Translations under genes and position numbers: made by a program
Shown: positions 1 to 12,777 of the stretch, in pieces
Position numbering within the stretch: the first letter of the stretch is position 1
Layout: each line of letters begins with the position of its first letter
Notes under the pieces: model-generated
The model's database searches: none
Seen by the model: only the letters and a program-made list of their open reading frames with translations
What the model was told of the DNA's origin: nothing
From: Raphanus sativus
Lineage: Eukaryota > Streptophyta > Magnoliopsida > Brassicales > Brassicaceae
Assembly (NCBI RefSeq): GCF_000801105.2
Contig: NC_079516.1
Location: 27,193,043-27,257,042 of the forward strand
Direction of reading: 5' to 3'
Length of the DNA stretch: 64,000 nt

Positions 1-162
1 AACAAATGTAACCAATTTATAATAAAATTTAGTTGTATAACATTGCATTTGAATGTTTGATCTATGTATTTTTTTTTGTTTACTGATCTTTTTTTCTGTG
101 TATTATGGTTCATTTCTAAGAGTTTGGTGGTCAAACGTTGGTGATGGATTCTAAATCCGACA

Positions 163-2530
163 AATTATTATTATTATTATTTTTTGTCATCGACTTTACA
201 GATTCAAGAGGACTCTGTAAACCAAACTGGTAACTCCGCATCCATATGCACGACAAAGGTCGGTTGATTCCTAGCACATCTAGCGAGGCTGTCGGCCTTT
301 TGATTCTTCGTGCGAGATATGTAAATAATATCTGAACTATGAAAGTTTCCTTTCAAAGTCTCGATATCTGCTAAATAGGTTGCAAAATCAGGCCATTCTT
401 CTGGTTCCGAAACCATCTTCACCAATTGAAAACAATATGTCGCAAATGTAACCCTGTACTGCCTCAGATTCCACATACACTCCATTGCCCAAATTAATGC
501 TTCTATCTCTGAGTGAAGAGGAGATAGAGAAGTTCTGACATTCCGTGCTCCCATAAGTCCATCATACCCTTCAAGGGTACTATACCATCCCTGTCCCGAG
601 AACATATCCTTATCCTTCCAAGATCCATCAATAAAGCACCACCGTCCTGGAATGGACGGTAGATCCGAGTTCTGTTGTCCTATTACTGGTGTAGGGATAA
701 TTTGTGCCTCTTTCCAAAGCCTTGACTCTGCTTGCGCTAGTTTTAAAGTGTCCAAAGGTTCAACATCCAAATTGCTAAAAACTTTGTTATTCCTTCCCTT
801 CCAAATATACCATAATATCCATACAAACTGATGGTCCTCTAGTTTCGGAAGAACTCTCCAGAATAAATAATCCATATTAGTAAAAATAGATTCTGTGGGG
901 AAGAAAGAGTGATTTGATGGGATCTGGGATAGTGCCCAAACCTGACGCGCTGGAGGACATTCAAAAAATACATGATTTATTGATTCCTGTGGAGCACCAC
1001 ATCTATCACAATATAAGTCTCCTGATAATCCTCGTGAGTGTAAATTCTTTCTCACCGAAATGCAGCCTGAGACTATTTGCCATAAGAAGTGCTTAATTTT
1101 TGGTGGGCAGCGAATTTTCCAGCAATGTGCCTAAAGGGAATCCACTGTAGGACCAAAAATTGGTAAAGCCTTGCCCTTATCCGGATAAACCCGTTCGACC
1201 TGATATCCAGATTTCACTGAATATTTTCCGTTCTGAGTAAAATGCCATCCATCCCTGTCTATACTATGAAACCTACTCAATGGTATGCTTTCAATAATAC
1301 TTACATCCCTGGGATCCACCAAGATCCTGATTGCCTGTGAGTTCCAGATATGCAGATCTGGATCAATAAGTTGATCTACCGTAAGATCGGGGTGACTGAG
1401 AATATGATTTTTATTTGCTGGTCTCGGGCGAGTGGTTGGGAGCCAGGGATCATTCCATACTGATATGGATGACCCTGCTCCTACCCTTTTGATTAGTCCT
1501 TTGCTAACCAGAGATCTAGCTGAAATAATACTCCGCCAGCCGTATGACGGTGAATATGATCGGATCGGTTCCAAGGGTGAAGCATTCCTGAAATACCGTC
1601 CTTTAAAAACTCGTAAAAAGAGTGTATTAGGTTTCTCTATCAATCGCCATAATTGCTTCCCGAGCATAGCTGTATTGAAATCCATTATATCTTTAAAGCT
1701 CAGACCACCTTCCTCTTTACTGATGCATACCTTATCCCAAGATTGCCAGTGCATACCCCTAGTACTTCCTCCTGGACTCCACCAGAATTGTGCAACCACA
1801 CTTGTTAATTTCTTTACTATCGCCTTCGGTAATCGATAGCAAGACATTACATGATTAGGCAGAGCTGTAGCCACCGACTTTATGATCACTTCCTTACCCT
1901 CCTTAGTAAAAAACTTAAAAGTCCAGCCATTTATCCTGTTGTTATACCGTTCCTGGAGAAAACTAAACACCTGGATTTTAGATCCCCCAAGATTCTCTGG
2001 CAAACCCAAATATGATCCCATACCTCCCAAATTTTGGATACCCAAAATATCTCTCAACTCTTGTCGACTTGACTCCTCAATCTTATGGCCAAATTGTATC
2101 GATGACTTTTCAAAGTTAATTAATTGACCAGAAGTAGCCTCATATTCCTTTAATATCCGTAGAATGGTTTGACACTCCTCAATGCGTGCTCTACAGAAGA
2201 AAAAACTATCATCTGCAAAGAGCAAGTGTGAAATCGATGGACATGCTCTCGCCACCTTCATACCAGTCAACTGTTTATTTCTCTCCGCTTTTTTAATATT
2301 CGCAATCAGAGCTTCCGTACACATAATAAAAAGGTACAGAGATAACAGATCCCCTTGCCGTAATCCCCTCTGGGGAATTATAAGTCCTGTGGCTGCCCAT
2401 TAAGTAACACTTGGTATTGTACAGACGATACACACTCCAACATAAGTTTAATCCAAAGAGGGTCAAAACCCATTTTATTGAGAAACGCTCTAATAAAATC
2501 CCACTCGATCCTATCATACGCCTTGCTCAT
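163..2530 (-). mobile_element. 5'-truncated LINE, RNase H-bearing family (copy 1)
   Basis: A non-LTR retrotransposon lies on the minus strand. Its 3' end is marked by an A-run and (TAA)n tail, seen as TTATTATT...TTTTTT at 163-187, just after the 3' untranslated stretch. The 5' end stops inside the reverse transcriptase near 2530, where the S-K-A-Y-D-R-I-E-W motif starts, so the first two thirds of the element (ORF1, endonuclease, RT fingers) are missing. Related copies lie at 39405-40079 and 43429-45331. I could not find a convincing target-site duplication. Confidence 0.9.
204..2517 (-). pseudogene. LINE reverse transcriptase / zf-RVT / RNase H remnant
   Basis: The translation reads in order: the end of the RT domain (LRQGD, then the active-site FADD box near 2210-2240), a zf-RVT zinc-binding region (CX2C...H...C around 950-1090), and a plant-type RNase H domain with FIDGSWKD and HSEIEAL. 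The third RNase H acidic position reads FATYC, whereas the two related copies in this window read FATDC and FATDY, so one catalytic Asp has become Tyr. An in-frame TAG interrupts it at 1131-1133, and a +/-1 frameshift near 2390 separates the most upstream RT piece. The element is dead. Domain calls are confident from the motifs. Confidence 0.88.
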
Positions 2531-2869
2531 AACATATAATTAGTTCATGGAATTTTTTCAAGCGAATCATATAGTTTTTGTATTTCTAGTCACAATATTT
2601 TTGTGAAATGTATAGCCATGTGATGGTGTATTCTTAGTGTAGCTGACAATTATTTGTCCTATTATTTATTTACATTATTTTACATATTATAAAATAAAAG
2701 AAAATAATAAATATATATTAAATAACTTAGAGGCCTCTCAGTAACTATTATGTATATAACTAAATTTGTGAGGCATATAAATAAAAAAAATCATTGTAAT
2801 TTATTAACAATTATTTTATGGTAAAACAATTTTTAATTTATTTTATTTTTTTGAATAATATGTAAAATT
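2531..2869. other. AT-rich spacer, no gene seen
   Basis: This is AT-rich DNA between the first LINE and the 3' end of LINE E. I see no open reading frame, RNA gene or terminal repeat. The 3' end of LINE E probably lies between about 2830 and 2880, but no clear poly(A) tract marks it. Confidence 0.5.
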
Positions 2870-2955
2870 TATTCAGAAAAAAATATTTTTTACAGACAGA
2901 TCTACTGGAATTTATCCAGACTTGAAGAATAGCTCCATAGTGTCGAGTCCTTTTT
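2870..2955 (-). pseudogene. Displaced 3' end of LINE E, with target-site duplication
   Basis: On the minus strand this encodes a short C-terminal stretch containing LQVWINSSRS. It joins in frame to the LINE E reading frame at 18056 when one copy of GTGTCGAGTCCTTTTT is kept (2940-2955 and 18040-18055). It resembles the C-terminus of LINE D (FQLWIETVR). LINE D therefore inserted into the end of LINE E and pushed this fragment 15 kb away. Confidence 0.75.
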
Positions 2956-3055
2956 TTTAAATGAAATGTTAAATTAGATTCAAAAGAAAAATGTAATTGT
3001 TTACAGTATGAGCCACTTTAGCTAATTAATTTGCTGAACAAACCCACATAAAGAA

Positions 3056-4382
3056 TCATGTTCGTACGGTTTCGATCCATAACTGGAAAGCACGATCAAA
3101 TCTCTGGTCTTGTGCTCTGATGGACATAACTCTGTTTTTGACCAGTCTATCAATCATGGCAAAGAGAACTTCTTGAGATCGAGGCCTCTCTCCATGCCTC
3201 CGACAGTTTCTTTCACGCCAAATCATGTAGATAGTGGCTTGGAAAACATAACGAACAAGGAAGCTCCTGGTTCTAGTTAGGTTTGGCTTCTGTATGAAGG
3301 ACAGAACATCCATCCACTCATCCGAATAACCATTACCCATAAGTACATTCATAAGTTTGTTCCATAGTGATGAGGAAAACGTGCAGCTGAAGAAAAGATG
3401 GTTCCCCGTTTCCAACTGCTGCATACACAGAACACAATTTCCGTCTATCCCAGTGTTCCATGCCTCCATCCTATCTCCCGTGGGGAGCCGGTTATGGATA
3501 GCTAGCCAAGTGCAGAACATATGCTTCGGCGTAGCATGCGTGAACCAGATTCCTCTGTGCCAAGAGACTGTATCTCTTTTTGTTCTTATGTGATTCCAAG
3601 TTTCTGAAGTTATAAACTGGTCTTTGTAAATGTCATGTTTCCCTTTCCAAAGAACAACGTCCTCCTCATCAGAGCGAGATAAAGACTGGAGCTGGTTCTC
3701 AACTTGAATAAGACCCTCAGAGCGATGAATTCTTCGTCTTCTTTTTGTCCAGGCGGTGTGAACCGTATCATGTTGCCTTATGCCCGTATCAATCTGACCC
3801 CTTGTTCCCAACTTATCCATCAAGCAGCCTAAAGGAGACCATTTGTCATACCAAAAAGACATCCCTTTCCCGTTATGGACATATACTCTGCAAAATTCTC
3901 GAGCCAGATTTCTAATTTTCAAAATTTTCCGCCACATCCAAGAACCTTTTTGATCGTTTTCTTTCGCAGCCCAAATAGACTCATTCTTTAGAAGAGTGGA
4001 GTGCATCCATCTGACCCAGAGCGATGTTTTGTTTGAGATTAACCTCTAGAAAAGCTTTAAGATGGTAACCTTGTTCATCTCTTGAAACGAACGAAGACCA
4101 AGGCCACCTTCTTCTCTAGGTCGACAAACCTCTTCCCAACACAACTTTGATTTACGTGGATTGAGCTCCCTTCCTGGCCATAAAAAAGCAGAAAAGATCT
4201 TGTCAATTTCTCGTATACACGCCTTTGGTAGACGAAAGGCTGATAACCAGAAACTGGAGATGCTCCATATGAGCTCAAGTCTGCCGGCATAAGAGAGGTA
4301 CCGGTTTTCCAGGATCCTAATCGCGTTCTTATTGTCTCGATGAGAGGTTGGTAATCAGAGCTGTTCATAATTTTAGTGGTTA
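3056..4382 (-). pseudogene. LINE D ORF2, 3' part (RT end and zf-RVT)
   Basis: This is the downstream part of LINE D ORF2. It starts at the insertion site, where R-Y-L-G-L-P (14133-14155) continues as L-T-T-K-I-M-N-S-S-D-Y, and ends with a TGA at about 3056. The zf-RVT region shows W-x-F-T-H-A-T-P-K and a C-x2-C...H...C cluster (CVLCMQQLETGNHLFFSC), followed by the usual IWRERNCRRHGE. Breaks: a frameshift near 4100-4250, and a TAG at 4046-4048 where related elements have Trp in L-I-W-R-L-I-S. The C-terminus (FQLWIETVR) is intact. Confidence 0.85.
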
Positions 4383-5173
4383 GTGGTAACCTCTGTTCAA
4401 AACTACGCTAGGCGCTAGTCGGGCGGCGACCCCGGGCCTAACGAGTTACCAAAAAATCGAGGATTAATCGGGGTATATGCGGGGATTAGTTTTAATTATT
4501 ATTTTATTTATTATAATATATAAATTAAATATAGAATATAAAATATATTAGAATTTAATAGTTTTTGTATGTTATAATAGAGATTTATATTTATTTGTTT
4601 TATAAAACTTAATTGTTGGCAATACAATTGAAACAAAAATTTATCTAGACTAGTTTTTGAATTTTTATTCTATGTATATATGTATATATATCAAGATATG
4701 CGTAATAATGCAAAGAAGTTGATTTTTCCCAGTGGCAAGGTGATCTGCCCTTTCAGTGAGTAACCCTTGTTCGATGCCCCCTGACTACGTTTTTAATTAT
4801 TAACTAGGATTAAACCCGCCCCACGGGCGGGTAAACAAACTTACAAATTATTTAAAATATTTAATTTATTTTTAGATAAAAATTAAATTAAGTTTTTATT
4901 ACATAAATTTGTCTATTTATTTTATAAATCATAAACTTAGATAAAATAATCTAATTATTTTACAAATCATAAAATATATTTTTTAAGTTTGTTATAGTTT
5001 ATCTTCTAATAATATGTCAATTCGATTATTTTTAATAAAGAAACACCTAGCTAATAGTTGTAGCACTAATCTAAATCTAATGTTAATTTCAAAATTGTCA
5101 TTCAATTTTATACTCAATTACACACAAAAAGTAAAAGAGTTTTATTATAAATTAAGCTTGTCATCATCTGTCA

Positions 5174-6129
5174 GGGAAAATGGCTTATTCCCCTACGAAC
5201 TAGTTGTTCCCGGCTTTTCCACACACGAACTTTTAAGCCATGCCAAAAACTATACGAACAACGGAAATATTGCTTATTTCCTTGTGAACTAATTATTTCC
5301 AGCTTTTTCACACATAAATTTTTAAACTTTGCCAAAAACTACATGAACTACGCTATTTTTTGAATTACATACACAAACTATCAATTTTAAGCTAATTCCC
5401 CTAAAATCGTAAATTGTGTTATTTAAACATTAGCTTAGTTTATGACAGGTGGATAGCCGATTTAATTTGGGTTGATAAAAAAAGATAATACATCGTTTTG
5501 TTCTTTTTTTTTTCTTTTTGTCAACTGCTCTTCTTCTTCAAAAATCGTTTTACTCTTATCAGTTGGGAATAAAATTTATTATTTTGTAAAAGATTAAACG
5601 TTTTATATGATGCATAAAAAAAGAAGAGCAACAACATAGTGGATTGGTAAACTAGTAGTTGCTGCTCTTCTTTCTTTATGCATCATGTAAAACATTTAAT
5701 CTTCTACAAAATAATAAATTTTATTTCCAATTGATGATGAAGAGTAAAGCGATTTTTGAAGAAGAAAAGCAGTTGACGAAAAGAAAAAGAAAAAGAAAAA
5801 AACAAAACGATGTATCATCCTTTTTTATTAACCCAAATTAAACCGATTATCCACCTGTCATAAAATAAGTTAATGTTTAAATAACACAATTCACGATTTT
5901 AGAGGAATTAGCTTAAAATTGATAGTTTGTGTATGTAATTCAAAAAATAGTATAGTTCATGTGGTTTTTGGCAAAGTTTAAAATTTTTTGTGTGAAAAAG
6001 CTTGAAATAATTAGTTTATAACGGAATAATCAATATTTTCGTTGTTCGTGTGGTTTTTGACATGGCTTAAAAGTTCGTGTGTAAAAAAGCCGGACACAAC
6101 TAGTTCGTAGGGGAATAAGCCATTTTCCC
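5174..6129. mobile_element. Foldback (near-palindromic) non-autonomous MULE
   Basis: The element starts GGGAAAATGGCTTATTCCCC and ends with its reverse complement. The two arms pair over several hundred bases around a centre near 5640-5660. For example, GATTTTAGAGGAATTAGC at about 5895 is the inverted counterpart of the 5385-5410 region. The 10-bp duplication TCATCTGTCA (5164-5173 and 6130-6139) identifies the Mutator superfamily. It has no coding capacity; the two short ORFs are parts of the arms. It sits inside Helitron A, and the matching Helitron B sequence (about 9545) lacks it, so it is younger than the Helitron duplication. Confidence 0.9.
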
Positions 6130-6825
6130 TCATCTGTCATCACTTGAAAAAACCATATTTTGCTAAGAACAAATCATTTTCTCTTCTTTTATGTGTGTGC
6201 CTCTTGAAATTTTCTGCGCAAAATCTTCAATTTCACACAATCAAATTTTGAATCGTGAGCTGTGTCAAAAAATATATTGGGTACAAATTATAAAAATTGG
6301 ATCTTTGCGTTTTAGTGATATATAAAGTATAAGCGTTTATCATCTTTTGACTTTTTTCTTTTTTTGCAGATTTATATTTACACCCTTGTGGCTGTTTCGT
6401 GCTATATTTCATTACATGTTCTATCTATGACATCTTTTATGTTTATCACCTTTTCTCTTTGTTAGCGTCATGTTATTTTGTAAATTTTAGAGTTCTGGTT
6501 TGTGGCAGTGGGCTCCTTTTTATTATGTGATGGCAACACCACTACTTGTTGTTTTTGAGATCCTGCTCTGTATACATCTTGAAGATCAATATGATATACT
6601 CTTTAACTTGTAGTATTAATCGCGGTTTTGTTTATGGATGGTGTGTTTGTTTATGATAGATCTAGACTTAGTTTCTTAGTTATTGTTCAATACTATTTAT
6701 CATCATATGAGTGATGAAGTCATATAGGAAAAACTTCATGTAAGTTAGTTTTTCACTATTTACATGTGAACTTGTCCAAAAATATTTTCTTCTATAAAGG
6801 AAGATTTCTTTCATCTCTGCATTTT

Positions 6826-7013
6826 TTTTTTTTTGATGACCCTGGTATCTGAATGCCTCGAGAAGAATCCGACTAGCGCCTAATGACCGTCTCGGAAATC
6901 TGGGCATTACCCGCCAGAGAACCAGCCTAAAGCATCTAGGAGGGCTGGTGATCACCCCGTGTTAAACCACCAGTGGCCACGCGCAGCAGATCTGGGCTTC
7001 TTCGTATTGGGCT
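6826..7013 (-). mobile_element. Short retroposon (SINE-like or LINE 3' fragment)
   Basis: A roughly 190-bp GC-rich block stands out from its AT-rich surroundings. It has an A-tail on the minus strand (T-run 6822-6834) and a duplication TCTCTGCATTTT (6814-6825 and 7014-7025). The body includes GTGGCCACTGGTGG and CACCAGCCCTCCTAG. I see no convincing tRNA A and B boxes, so it may be the 3' end of an unseen LINE rather than a true SINE. It is nested inside Helitron A. Confidence 0.7.
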
Positions 7014-7559
7014 TCTCTGCATTTTGTTTTTTTCTCATTTTTTCTTCGTTGGTGTCATTTTCTCCTTTACTCATCATATTTAGGAACTTGTAAGTGAATA
7101 TACATGTATAATATTTTTGTGTATATATATAAATAGATTTGTTTACTAATGGGGATGCTATTGAAGATTTCTTTGTAGATAATGTTATTCACTCTAGTTG
7201 CTGATTTTTTTTTTCTTGTAAAATGCTAAAACCTTCACGTGATATTACTATTGAGAGACCAATGTATAACTGGCCATAACTAAAAACTGGTTTAGACAAA
7301 TATAGAATAACTGATTTCAAGCTTTGTCCTTGACTTTTGTTTATGGTCATTGCATACCATACTCTTATTGGAAATTGTCTTCTCTAAAGTATTGAATGGA
7401 TGGTCTCAAACTATTAGAGATAAAATGATTCTTTGGAATGTGAATCTTTTACCAGTATGTGTACCTGTGACTATTTCACCTTCGATGGTTTCTCTCTCAT
7501 ATGAGTGAAAGCGACATTTACAACGATGTGGTTGAGAGCGAGATAAATAGTCTCTTCAC

Positions 7560-9110
7560 AAAACAATGTTTGAAAATAATAAAAATATAAAACTATAAAT
7601 TTTTCAGATATATGTTTAATGTAGTATTTTCATTTCCTATATTGTATATTTAATTAAAAATGTAAAACTATACATTTTCAGATAGATGGTTAATATAGTA
7701 TTTCAATTTCTTATATTGGATATTTAGTTATTCTTTCTTTATTCTTATATAGTATATTTATTTATTCTAATTTTTTTTGCTTTAATATTAAATGGTAATA
7801 TTGCGATAGATTTTTAATGTAGTTTTTATATTTCTTATGTTGTATATTTAATTATTATTTATTTTACTATATATTTTTCAGATAGATGATTAATGTAATT
7901 TTTCTATTGTTATATTGTATACATACTTATTATTTTTCCTTTCTTATATTATATATTTACTTATCTAATATTATTATAGATGTTTAATGTAATATTTATA
8001 TTTCTTAGATTATATATTTACTTATTATTTATTTTACTATATATTTTCAGATATATGTTTAATTTAATTTTTCCATTTTTATATTGTATGTTTACTTATT
8101 GTTTATTTTTCTTATTTTGTATGTTTACTTATTCTAATTTTTTTTTCTTTTATATCAAATGATAATATTACGAAAGATCTTTAATCTAATATTTTTGTTT
8201 CTTATATATTATAGTTACTTATTATTTATTTGTTCTTATATTGTATATTTATTTATTTATTCTAATATTAAGATAGATAATATTTTTTATTTTTATATTG
8301 TATATTTACTTATTATTTATTTTTCCTATATTGTATATTTACTTATAAAATATTTAGAAATAATAAAAATGTAAAACTATACATTTTTCATTTAGATGTT
8401 CAATGTAGTTTTTTCATTTCTTATATTGAATATATAGTTACTCTATTTGTTTCTTTTATATTAAATGGTAATATTATGATAAATGTTTGATGTAATATTT
8501 TTATTTTTATATTGTATATTCACTTATTATTTATTTACTATATATCTTTTCAGATAGATGATTAATGTAGCTTTTCTATTTCTTATATCGTATATTTATT
8601 TATTATTTATTTTTATCCTAATATTACGATAGATGTTTAATGTGATTTTTATTATTCTTATATTCTATATTTACTTATTATTTATTCTACTATTTATTTT
8701 TAGATAGATGTTAATTTATTTTTCATTTTTAGTTGTATATTTACTTATTTTTTATTTTTTCTAATATTTTATATTTAGTTATTATATTTTTATTTTATAT
8801 CAAATAATAATATTTTGAGTGTAATATTTTTATTTCTTATACTCTATGCTTGTTTTTATTATATTGTCTTATATCTTATAATTACTTATTCTAATTATTT
8901 TTCTTTTAGATGAAGTTATAATATTACGATAGATGTTTATTGTATTATTTCTATTTTTATATTGTATATTTACTTCTTATTTATTTTATTATAAATTTTT
9001 CATATAGATGTTTAATGTAATATTTACATTTTTGTATTGTATATTTACTTATTATTTATTTTTTCTTATATTGTATATTTACTTTTTATTTATTTTTTAT
9101 TTTTTAGTAC
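7560..9110. repeat. AT-rich degenerate tandem array inside Helitron A
   Basis: This stretch is over 80% A+T and is built from degenerate copies of a unit that reads roughly CAGATAGATGTTTAATGTA...TATTGTATATTTACTTATT...TTATTTT. Units are about 80-150 bp with variable spacing. ORFs predicted here are low-complexity Phe/Tyr/Ile strings and are not genes. The same array occurs in Helitron B. Confidence 0.8.
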
Positions 9111-9199
9111 TAATGACACATGTCATATTCTCGGAGAAGTTTTTTTCGCTGATGTGGACGTTCCCTGGAGCCTCAAAAGGCTATTTTTATTAGTATAGA

Positions 9200-12100
9200 C
9201 TAGGGTTAAACCCGCCCTACGGGCGAGTACTTAAATATACAAATAATTTAAATATATTTAAAATGTTTAATTTAATTCTAGATAAAAATTAAATTAAACT
9301 TTATATTTTTATCACATCAAATTGTTTTACAAATAAATTACAAATCAAAAATAGAATTATTTTTAAACATTTCTTCTAATTTAGTTTTTAACAATATTAC
9401 TTCTATTATTTTTAACATAGAAATATCTAACTAATAGTTGTAGCCTTAATATAAATCTAATGTTAAAATTTCAAATTTCTCTTCACTTTTATACGCAGTC
9501 ACACAGAAGAAGTAAAAGTGTATTATCGTAAACTAAACTTGTCATCATTTACCTTTGTCGTGGAAACTCATCCTCTGTCGATAGAGTCGAATAAACTGTT
9601 TTCCAAAAACAAATCATTTTTTCTTATTTTATGTGTTTGCTTCTTGAAAAATTCCGCGAAAAATCTCTAATACACAACTGTGTCAAAAAGGGTCTCTCTA
9701 ATTGATTTAGAGACTTAAGGGTTAAGAAATATTGGTGTAGGGAAGCGGTTTCAGCGCATAGTTTGCTCTTCTCCTTCACCTTTCTTCTCGCTCTCAAGTG
9801 TGTTCATGTTCTTTCCCAATCATGGTGATCAGTTTCTTTCTTTCTTTTTCGTAATTGCTGCCTTGACTTCTCTTTTATATAGCTAAAGTTGGATAATTAT
9901 CTGAATCAGTTGATAGGTTCATGTGATATTGAGTTTTGACTAAGTTTAGTTTGGCTACAACATTAAAAATTGGATCTGTGTTTAGCGATGTCATAAGTAT
10001 AACCTTTTATCATCCTTTGGCTCTATTTTTGTATATTTATATTTACACCGTTATAACTGTTTCGTGTTGTGATTTCTCGTAGTAGATTTCGCTGCGTGCT
10101 CCATTTATGACATCTTTTGTGGTTATCACATTTGTTCTTTGTTAGCATCCTGTTGTTTTTTAACTTTTAAAGTTCTGGTTTGTTACAATGGGGTCCTTTG
10201 TTGCTTTTGAGATCCTACTATGTGTACATCTTGAAGATCAATATAGTATGCTATTTAACTTGAAATATTAATCGCGGTTGTGTTTATGGTTGATGTATTT
10301 GTTTTTGATAGATTTGGTTGTGTCTCTGACTCTTTTTTGTTGCAATTATTTATGATAGATTTGGTTGTGTCTTACCATTACTTGTGTGTATTTATGGCTG
10401 GTGTGTTTGTTTATTATAGATCTGGACTTGGTTTTTTAGTTATTGTTCGATATTATTTACCATCATTTTAAAAAGTTGTAACTCGTTATATTTTCTTTTA
10501 ATTTTGTTTTTGTGGAAAAATGATTCTTGCTCATTTGTGTGATGAGCTGAAAGGAGAAAATTGAAAACAATCATGTGCATGGTAAAAAAATCGATAATGT
10601 TTCGCAGACTAATCTCTCCATCTTACTGATTTGGAAACCATATATTTTTATTCAAAATGCAGTCTCTAGGATTAAACTAATGTTTCTATTGCTTATATTA
10701 TATTTACTTATTTTTTAGTTTTTCTTTAATTTATATTATTTTATAAATAATTTTACGATAAATGCTTAATATAATATTTTTATTTCTTTTTTATATTTAT
10801 TATTAATAATTTTACGATAAATGTTTCAGAGAGATGCTCAATTTAGTTTTTTCATTTCCTTACTGTATATTTACTTATTCTTAATTTTTCTTATCTTGTA
10901 TATTTATTTATTCTAATTTTATTATTTATATCAAATGATAATATTATGATAGATATTTAATATAGTATTTCTATTTCTATATTGTTTATTTACTTATTCT
11001 ACTTGTTTTGTTTTCATATCGAGTTGTAATATTACATTTAAATTAATATTTATTTCTTATATTGTATATTTACTTTTTATTTATTTTATCATACATTTTA
11101 CAGATTGATGTTTAATGTAATTTTTTTCTTATATCGTTTATTTACTTGTTATTTATTTTTATGATATTTTATATTTATTATTTTATTATAATAGATATTT
11201 TAATATTTTTTATATTGTATATTTATTTATCATTTATTTTACTATATATTTTTCAGAGAGATGTTTAGTTCTGTTTTCTATTTATTATATTGTATATACC
11301 TTTTATATTTTTCTTATATTGTATATTTATATATCTATTTTTTAATTTTATATCAAATGATATATTACGTTAGATGTTTAATATAATATTTATTTTTCTT
11401 ATATTATATAGTTAATTATTTTTATTTTTATATATTGTATATTTAGTTATTCTATTATTGCTATAAATGTTAATAGAATGTTTATATTTCTTATATTGTA
11501 TATTTACTTATTATCTATTTTTTCTTATATATTTATTTAACGTAATATTTCTATGTTTATGTTATATATTTATTTATTTATTATACACTTTTCAGATATT
11601 TAATGTAATACTTCTTTTCTTATATGGTATATTTACTTATTATCTATTTTTTCTTATATTGTATATTTATTTTATTATTTATTTTAATTTGCAGTACAGA
11701 TATACGTTTAGTGTAATATTTCAATTTTTAAATGGTATATTTAATTATTATTTATTTTTCTTCTATCGTATATTTAATTTTTTTTGGTAATAATGTCACG
11801 ATATTTACTTTTTTGGTAATAATCGTATATTTACTTTTTTCTTTGGTAATAATTGTATATTTACTTTTTCTTCTATCGTATATTTACTTTTTTTCTTCTA
11901 TCGTATATTTATTGAAATTCTATTTTTATATTATATATTTATTTATTATACATTTTTCAGATAGATATTTAATTTAATATTTCTTTTTCTTATATGGTAT
12001 ATTTACTTATTATCTATTTTTTATATTGTATATTTTTTTATTATTTATTTTAATTTTCAGTTAAGATATACGTTTAATGTAATATTTCTATTTCTCAAAT

Positions 12101-12252
12101 GTTATATTTACTTATTATTTATTTTTCCTCTACTGTACATTTACTTTTTATTTATTTTTCTATTTTTTGGTAATAATGTCATGTGTTATCTTTCAGGAGA
12201 AGTTCTTCCGCTGATGTGGACGCTCTTTGGAGTCGACTTTTATTAGTATAGA
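9200..12252 (-). mobile_element. Non-autonomous Helitron B, abutted head-to-tail to Helitron A
   Basis: The 3' end is CTAG at 9200-9203 (plus-strand coordinates), preceded on the element strand by the hairpin CCCGCCCGTAGGGCGGG. The 5' end is TCTATACTAATAAAAG, ending at 12252 and followed by T12253. Its CTAG is joined directly to the TC start of Helitron A with no base between. Only the outer ends of the pair have the A and T expected of an insertion site. No Rep/helicase gene is present. Confidence 0.85.
10670..12170. repeat. AT-rich degenerate tandem array inside Helitron B
   Basis: This is the counterpart of the 7560-9110 array: recurring TATTGTATATTTACTTATT and TTTTCAGATAGATGTTTAAT units in very AT-rich sequence. 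Predicted ORFs such as those at 11467-11977 are low-complexity by-products. Confidence 0.8.
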
Positions 12253-12777
12253 TTTCCAGATTTATATCACAGCCTGTAATTTCACTCCCAATTGTGTGGA
12301 CTTTCACATGGTTTGAAACGCTGAAAATAATGTCTTTGAAACTTATTTAGAAGTTGTCTAACCTAAGCTTTATTACATTGTAATCCAAACAGTTCTAAAA
12401 TAACTAACATGTAACTCTTAACTCAAATATCAAAGATCCTACTATACTCAGCATATACTGTAACTAATACACAACAATCTATTACTCATTCTGATACTGC
12501 CAATTACTACATTTCTTTCATTGTATATGAAAAATCTAGAAAACCAATAAGAAACATGAATAATCATATGAATTATAATAATTTTATCTATTGTAGAGAG
12601 TCATCATTAGTCACAAACAAATAAAAAAATTGACGACTATTTATATAATACCAATATTTTATATATTAGAAAGTTTCATGATTTAGGCGCATAAAAAGAA
12701 GAAAATTTCATTATTTTTATATACTTTAACATTAATTTATCCTTTTAATATACTTTGGATATATTATACTTAAAAAC
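12253..12777. other. Right arm of the hAT-like element, no gene seen
   Basis: This is AT-rich, non-repetitive sequence between Helitron B and the Helitron-end array. I find no ORF, RNA gene or terminal repeat. Confidence 0.4.

Larger units (their letters stand above)
4804..9199 (-). mobile_element. Non-autonomous Helitron A (left member of a tandem pair)
   Basis: On the minus strand the element starts TCTATACTAATAAAA (ending at 9199) and finishes with a GC-rich hairpin (CCCGCCCGTGGGGCGGG, about 4813-4832) followed 10-11 nt later by CTAG (4804-4807). The flanking base at the left (A4803 on the plus strand, T on the element strand) fits A^T insertion. No Rep/helicase ORF is present. It is 4396 bp with its two nested insertions and about 3.2 kb without them, close to the 3053 bp of Helitron B, with which it shares both termini and internal sequence. 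Confidence 0.85.

Noticed and set aside
7980..12000. Several 60-107 codon ORFs rich in Phe, Tyr and Ile
   Set aside because: They come from AT-rich tandem arrays in Helitrons; no start context, domain or conservation.
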